This document shows positions 41,279 to 44,687 of a DNA stretch of 44,687 bases, piece by piece (position 1 is the stretch's first letter; the number at the start of each line of letters is the position of its first letter). The notes under the pieces were generated by a model. It saw nothing but the letters and a program-made list of their open reading frames with translations, was not told where the DNA came from and searched no databases. The translations under genes and the position numbers were made by a program. This stretch comes from JAFDVJ01 sp964487505 (lineage in GTDB: Bacteria; Acidobacteriota; Blastocatellia; Pyrinomonadales; Pyrinomonadaceae). The stretch covers positions 1 through 44,687 of the forward strand of contig CAZARD010000024.1 of assembly GCA_964487505.1 (NCBI GenBank), in the 5' to 3' direction.

Positions 41279-41940
41279 GACCTGTCGTGAAAGGGACCGC
41301 GCCGGCTGTTTACGGCAAGTGGGGCGACGCAAGGAATGATTTGGCCGATCGCATCGGTTGGTATTGTTCATACTGTGAGATGGGCGTGACTCAGATGATC
41401 GAAGTAGAGCACATCGTTCCGCGGGATCACGGGGGAGCCCCCCTGAGTTGGGACAATTTTCTTCTTTCCTGCAAATACTGTAACACGATAAAAAGCAACC
41501 GGAACAAGAGTCGAAACGGCTACATCTGGCCGGACCGGGATAACAGCGATTTTGCCTTTGTTTATAGCGAACGCGATGTGATAACGCCGGCTTCGGGGAT
41601 ATCGGCCACCGAACCTATGGCAACGATCGATCTGATGGGTCTTGATCGCCGACCGGGTGGCAAAAACGAACCGACCGACGCGGATAGCCGTTGGATTCAT
41701 CGTCTTCAGACCTGGCTGGTTGCCAAACAGTCGTTCGACAATTGGAAATCTTGCCCGACCGAGGCAATGGCCGATCAGATTGCCAAGACCGCCAAAGGAT
41801 ACGGATTCTACTCGATATGGCTGACCGTATTCCGCAACGAACCGCAGGTAGTCAACGCGATCCAGGATCAATTCCCTAACACATATCGTGATGTCGATTC
41901 TCACGGAGTACGCCGAGTAAGAACAGGCGGAGTCCTGTGA
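41275..41940 (+). CDS. ptuB: PtuB-like HNH endonuclease of a Septu-like system
   Basis: The 221-residue product has a zinc-supported HNH site: YCSYCEM (CxxC), IEVEHIVPRDHGGAPLSWDNFLLSCKYCNTIKSNR with EHI, the Asn of WDN and the second CxxC. The N-terminus RPVVKGTAPAVYGKWGDARN is typical of HNH partners of PtuA-type ATPases. The C-terminal half (about 120-221) is alpha-helical and not catalytic. ATG 41275 overlaps the ATPase stop by 4 bp. In Septu systems PtuB is the DNA-cutting effector held in check by PtuA. The similar retron-Ec78 ATPase/HNH pair is an alternative, but no reverse transcriptase is nearby. Confidence 0.85.
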   Translation: MRPVVKGTAPAVYGKWGDARNDLADRIGWYCSYCEMGVTQMIEVEHIVPRDHGGAPLSWDNFLLSCKYCNTIKSNRNKSRNGYIWPDRDNSDFAFVYSERDVITPASGISATEPMATIDLMGLDRRPGGKNEPTDADSRWIHRLQTWLVAKQSFDNWKSCPTEAMADQIAKTAKGYGFYSIWLTVFRNEPQVVNAIQDQFPNTYRDVDSHGVRRVRTGGVL

Positions 41941-41941
41941 G

Positions 41942-42181
41942 ATGACCACTTCGCGAATCACTTTAATGGCGGCGCTTGGAAGAATCTTGCTGTGGTTGGG
42001 TTACGCGATGCTGATCGCGTGCGTGATTCTGTTCATCAATTACCTCCTGTTCGGCATCAAGCCGAACGACGGCGATGTTGATCTGTGGCGCGGACCGGTT
42101 CTGCCGTTCTTTCTGCTGATGGGCGGAATCCTGGTCGCTTTCGCCGGGTTTATGATCCGCGGCGCGTTCAAAGACAAATGA
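41942..42181 (+). CDS. Small membrane protein, 79 residues
   Basis: The product has two hydrophobic segments: ILLWLGYAMLIACVILFINYLLFG and VLPFFLLMGGILVAFAGFMI. No family recognised. It starts 1 bp after the PtuB stop, yet its composition fits the catabolic genes, and its TGA overlaps the ATG of HMG-CoA lyase (ATGA). It is therefore probably coupled to the lyase rather than a part of the defence pair, although a third defence component cannot be excluded. Confidence 0.65.
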   Translation: MTTSRITLMAALGRILLWLGYAMLIACVILFINYLLFGIKPNDGDVDLWRGPVLPFFLLMGGILVAFAGFMIRGAFKDK

Positions 42182-43065
42182 AACTTCCGCAAAAAGTCGA
42201 GATCGTCGAGGTCAGTCCGCGCGACGGGCTGCAGATGCTGCCCGGATTCGTGCCCACAAAAGACAAGATCGCGTTGATCGAGATGCTGAAATCGGCAGGA
42301 TTCAGGCGCATCGAGTCCGTCTCGTTCGTCTCGCCGAAACACGTCCCGCAGATGGCGGACGCGTCCGAGATCATCGCCGCGATCGGTGACGATCCTTTGA
42401 TCGAAGAAGTCGCGCTGGCGCTCAACCAAAAAGGGTACCAGCGGGCGATCGAGGCCGGGGTCGACTGGATCTGCTACGTGATGGCGGCGACCGAGACGAT
42501 GAGCCTGAAGAACGCGAACACGACCGTCGCCGACGGCCTCGCGATGACGAAAAAGTGTATCGCAGACGCGCACCGCGCCGGGATCAAGGTCCGCGCGTCC
42601 GTCGCGGTCTGCTGGGTCTGCCCGTACGAAGGCGATGTTCCGAAGGATCGCGTGCTCGAGATCGCGCGCGAACTTGCCGAGGCCGGAGCCGACGAGATAG
42701 CGTTCAACGACACGGTCGGCCGCGCCGTTCCGAACGACGTCTTCGAATTGTGCCGCCGCGCGACCGAATCGCTTCCGGGCCAGCAGTTCGCAGGGCATTT
42801 CCACGATACGAACTTCACCGCTCTCGCGAATATCTATGCCGCTCTCGAGGCCGGTTGGTCGATCTTCGATTCTTCAGTCGGCGGACTCGGCGGATGTCCG
42901 TTCTCGCCCGGTGCGAGCGGCAATGTCGCGACCGAAAGGGTAGTCTGGATGCTTGCAAGGATGGGCATCGCGACCGGCATCGACCCCGAGAAACTGAAGG
43001 CCGCCTCTGATCTGGCAAAGCGAATCGAGAGCATTTCGATCAATAAAACAGTAATTGAGAATTGA
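42178..43065 (+). CDS. Hydroxymethylglutaryl-CoA lyase (HMGL-like)
   Basis: The 295-residue TIM-barrel protein has the HMGL signature: VEIVEVSPRDGLQ, SVSFVSPKHVPQMAD, FNDTVGRAVP, GHFHDTN with the metal-binding His pair, and FDSSVGGLGGCPFSPGASGNVATE with the active-site Cys loop. It splits HMG-CoA into acetyl-CoA and acetoacetate; homologues cleave related thioesters. ATG 42178 overlaps the previous gene by 4 bp; the longer frame is a shadow. With the class III CoA-transferase it could complete a final cleavage step. Its last codons and stop lie within the heptamer array. Confidence 0.93.
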   Translation: MKLPQKVEIVEVSPRDGLQMLPGFVPTKDKIALIEMLKSAGFRRIESVSFVSPKHVPQMADASEIIAAIGDDPLIEEVALALNQKGYQRAIEAGVDWICYVMAATETMSLKNANTTVADGLAMTKKCIADAHRAGIKVRASVAVCWVCPYEGDVPKDRVLEIARELAEAGADEIAFNDTVGRAVPNDVFELCRRATESLPGQQFAGHFHDTNFTALANIYAALEAGWSIFDSSVGGLGGCPFSPGASGNVATERVVWMLARMGIATGIDPEKLKAASDLAKRIESISINKTVIEN

Positions 43066-43080
43066 AAATTGAGAATTGAA
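43053..43080. repeat. Heptamer array overlapping the HMG-CoA lyase stop codon
   Basis: AATTGAG and AATTGAA alternate for four exact 7-bp units. The TGA stop of the lyase (43063-43065) is part of the second unit, so the repeat encodes the last residues of the protein. Confidence 0.85.
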
Positions 43081-43100
43081 AAAGAAGCTCGCCGCTTCCT

Positions 43101-43140
43101 TTGAAATGTTCCGCCGATTTGTTATAGGATTATGACAAAT
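43101..43140 (+). promoter_or_regulatory. Regulon palindrome site E with promoter, before aldehyde dehydrogenase
   Basis: The palindrome covers 43117-43140: perfect arms ATTTGT and ACAAAT, N12 beginning TATAGG. TTGAAA at 43101-43106 is a -35 candidate 16 bp before TATAGG. The right arm runs into the ATG at 43139, exactly as in site A. Confidence 0.75.
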
Positions 43141-44599
43141 GCGCGCCATCAATCATTTCATCGACGGCAAAAGCGTTTCGTCCGTTTCGGGCAGGACCTT
43201 TCAGTCCGAGAATCCGGCAACTGAAGAGATCATCGCCGAGGTCGCGCTCGGAGCGGCTGAAGATGTCGATCGGGCGGTCGTCTCGGCCGATAAGGCCTTT
43301 CGCGATTGGTCGCGCGTTCCGCCGGCCGAACGCGGCAAGCTGATCTACCGCCTCGCCGATCTGCTGATGGAACGCCGCGAGGACTTCGCCCGCGCGGAAT
43401 CGGAGGATTCAGGCAAGACATATCAATCCAACCTCAACATCGACGTCCCGTTCTGTGCCGACTTTTTCCGGTATTACGCCGGCGCGGCCGACAAGCTGAG
43501 GACGCCCGTCCCGAACAACGAACCGGGGATCCATCGTTATGCCGTTCGCGAACCGTACGGCGTGATCGGAGCCATCGCTCCTTGGAATTTCCCGCTCGTG
43601 ATGGCGACGCTCAAACTTTCGGCGGCGCTCGCGTGCGGCAATTCGGTCGTGATGAAGATGGCCGAACAGACGCCCGCGACGGTGACGATGCTCGCCGAAC
43701 TGGCTGTTGAGGCCGGAATTCCGCCCGGCGTTTTCAACGTCGTCCACGGGTTCGGAAACGAGGCCGGTCAGGCGTTGGTGCGTCATCCGAAGGTCAAGAA
43801 GATCGCGTTCACCGGTTCGTCCGCCGTCGGCAAGGTCCTCGGCGAGCAATGCGGTCGGATGACGAAGCCGGCATTGCTCGAGATGGGAGGAAAATCGGCG
43901 AACATCATCTTCGCCGACGCCGACATCGACCTCGCGGTCAACGGTGCGCTGCAGGCGAGCCTCGGCAACAACGGACAGTTCTGTCTCGCGGCCTCGCGGA
44001 TACTGGTCGAGGAATCGATCGTCCCGCGGTTCACCGAAGCGTTGGTGGAACGCGCGCGGAAGATCAAACTCGGCGATCCGTTCGACGCCTCGACGAACTG
44101 CGGGCCGATCATCTCGCAAAAACAGTACGAGCGCGTTACGGGATATGTCGAGATCGGAAGATCTGAGAACGCGCGTCTGCTGACCGGCGGCAAGCGGCCC
44201 GACCGTCCCGAAAGGGGATATTTTCTCGAGCCGACGGTCTTCGGCGAGATGACGCCACAAATGCGGATCTGGAAGGAAGAGATATTCGGGCCGGTAGTCG
44301 GAATAACGTCGTTCAAGACCGAGGACGAGGCGATCGCGCTCGCGAACAATTGCGATTACGGGCTCGGCGCGTATTTCTGGGCGAAGGATGTCGATCGGGT
44401 CCATCGCGTCTCGGCCGCTCTCGACGCCGGACTGGTATTCGTGAATATGCCGGCATATATGACGCCGATAATGCCTGCAGGGATCCGGAATATGAGCGGC
44501 ACCGGCCAGAACTTCGGGCTCGAGGCGCTGGAGAATTACACCAAGCTGAAAGGTGTTTACATCAACTACAGCGGAAAGATCTTTCCGTGGCTCAAGTGA
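43139..44599 (+). CDS. NAD(P)-dependent aldehyde dehydrogenase, betaine-aldehyde type
   Basis: The 486-residue product is a complete ALDH: IAPWNFPLVMATLKLSAAL, VVMKMAEQTP, FTGSSAVGK, the base Glu in LEMGGKSAN, the nucleophilic Cys in NNGQFCLAASR, and EEIFGPVVGI. It differs clearly from the ALDH at 14106-15587, so the two are not recent duplicates. The cofactor segment has MKMAE where most have KPAE or KPSE. ATG 43139 is the only start giving a complete N-terminus (RAINHFIDGK); there is no ribosome site, because site E directly precedes the codon, suggesting a leaderless or near-leaderless mRNA. It is the last gene of the window. Confidence 0.93.
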   Translation: MRAINHFIDGKSVSSVSGRTFQSENPATEEIIAEVALGAAEDVDRAVVSADKAFRDWSRVPPAERGKLIYRLADLLMERREDFARAESEDSGKTYQSNLNIDVPFCADFFRYYAGAADKLRTPVPNNEPGIHRYAVREPYGVIGAIAPWNFPLVMATLKLSAALACGNSVVMKMAEQTPATVTMLAELAVEAGIPPGVFNVVHGFGNEAGQALVRHPKVKKIAFTGSSAVGKVLGEQCGRMTKPALLEMGGKSANIIFADADIDLAVNGALQASLGNNGQFCLAASRILVEESIVPRFTEALVERARKIKLGDPFDASTNCGPIISQKQYERVTGYVEIGRSENARLLTGGKRPDRPERGYFLEPTVFGEMTPQMRIWKEEIFGPVVGITSFKTEDEAIALANNCDYGLGAYFWAKDVDRVHRVSAALDAGLVFVNMPAYMTPIMPAGIRNMSGTGQNFGLEALENYTKLKGVYINYSGKIFPWLK

Positions 44600-44687
44600 A
44601 TTTTGACATCCTCGGTTTTTGGATTCGTTCGCGGTCTGGCGGCCTATTCCGATCGGCGACAGACCGGAGCATTTTGGGAGCTTGAAT
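44600..44687. other. Window end without gene
   Basis: The last 88 bp after the aldehyde dehydrogenase stop show no start site, hairpin or repeat. Frames here are continuations of shadows. Confidence 0.5.

Noticed and set aside
40004..41940. Retron-type defence system
   Set aside because: ATPase and HNH also occur with retrons, but no reverse transcriptase or msr/msd-like repeat was found next to them.

Overview
The window looks like chromosomal DNA of a GC-rich, Gram-negative, heterotrophic bacterium, most likely an acidobacterium of the Blastocatellia/Pyrinomonas type. The reasons are a TonB-dependent receptor with an N-terminal carboxypeptidase-regulatory-like domain, many Sec, Tat and lipoprotein signal peptides, DUF1838 and META-domain exported proteins, an AlkB-type hydroxylase, and many short tandem repeats between genes. 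The taxonomic call is inference; no rRNA or tRNA gene was seen.

Layout. (1) 1-3240: AT-richer flank with an unrecognised gene running off the left edge, a divergent AlbA_2/Schlafen-type gene and a decayed spacer. (2) 3241-9228: lysine/DAP genes (dapB, dapA, dapD) mixed with a Crp/Fnr-type regulator, an AlkB-like membrane hydroxylase, a TrpF-like protein and an M23 peptidase. (3) 9335-11380: two exported proteins (VOC fold, DUF1838). (4) 11528-23895, minus strand: a large catabolic block. One operon encodes a citryl-CoA-lyase-like protein, an HD-like protein, a GH125 mannosidase, an MmgE/PrpD protein, a haem-oxygenase-like diiron protein, an SDR, a UbiD decarboxylase, an MFS permease and an aldehyde dehydrogenase. 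A second operon encodes a SucC-ferredoxin fusion and SucD. (5) 24066-30713, plus strand: TonB receptor, CpcT/CpeT-like, NTF2-like and DUF1838-like exported proteins, Tat-exported amine oxidase. (6) 30714-32413: repeat-rich region with a frame-shifted VapC-like PIN toxin, its VapB-like antitoxin and an orphan gene. (7) 32522-44599: hydantoinase B, META/DUF4377 lipid-phase or periplasmic protein, cysteine hydrolase, two small membrane proteins, double VOC protein, GNAT, class III CoA-transferase, a Septu-like defence pair (PtuA ATPase + PtuB HNH), HMG-CoA lyase and a second aldehyde dehydrogenase.

What ties it together. Six copies of a 24-bp near-palindrome, ATTTGT-N12-ACAAAT, stand directly before the starts of the SucC/SucD operon, the citryl-CoA-lyase operon, the TonB receptor, hydantoinase B, the GNAT/CoA-transferase pair and the last aldehyde dehydrogenase. 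In five of them the N12 begins with a -10-like TATA box in the direction of the gene. This makes the scattered catabolic genes look like one regulon: uptake through the outer membrane, possible extracellular deglycosylation, decarboxylation, oxidation, CoA activation, and C-C cleavage by citryl-CoA-lyase-like and HMG-CoA-lyase-like enzymes. The substrate is not known from the sequence.

A second theme is a family of strictly 7-bp tandem repeats (AAATCCC-like on one strand, GGGATTT-like on the other) that lie between genes and often touch the stop codon of the neighbouring gene.
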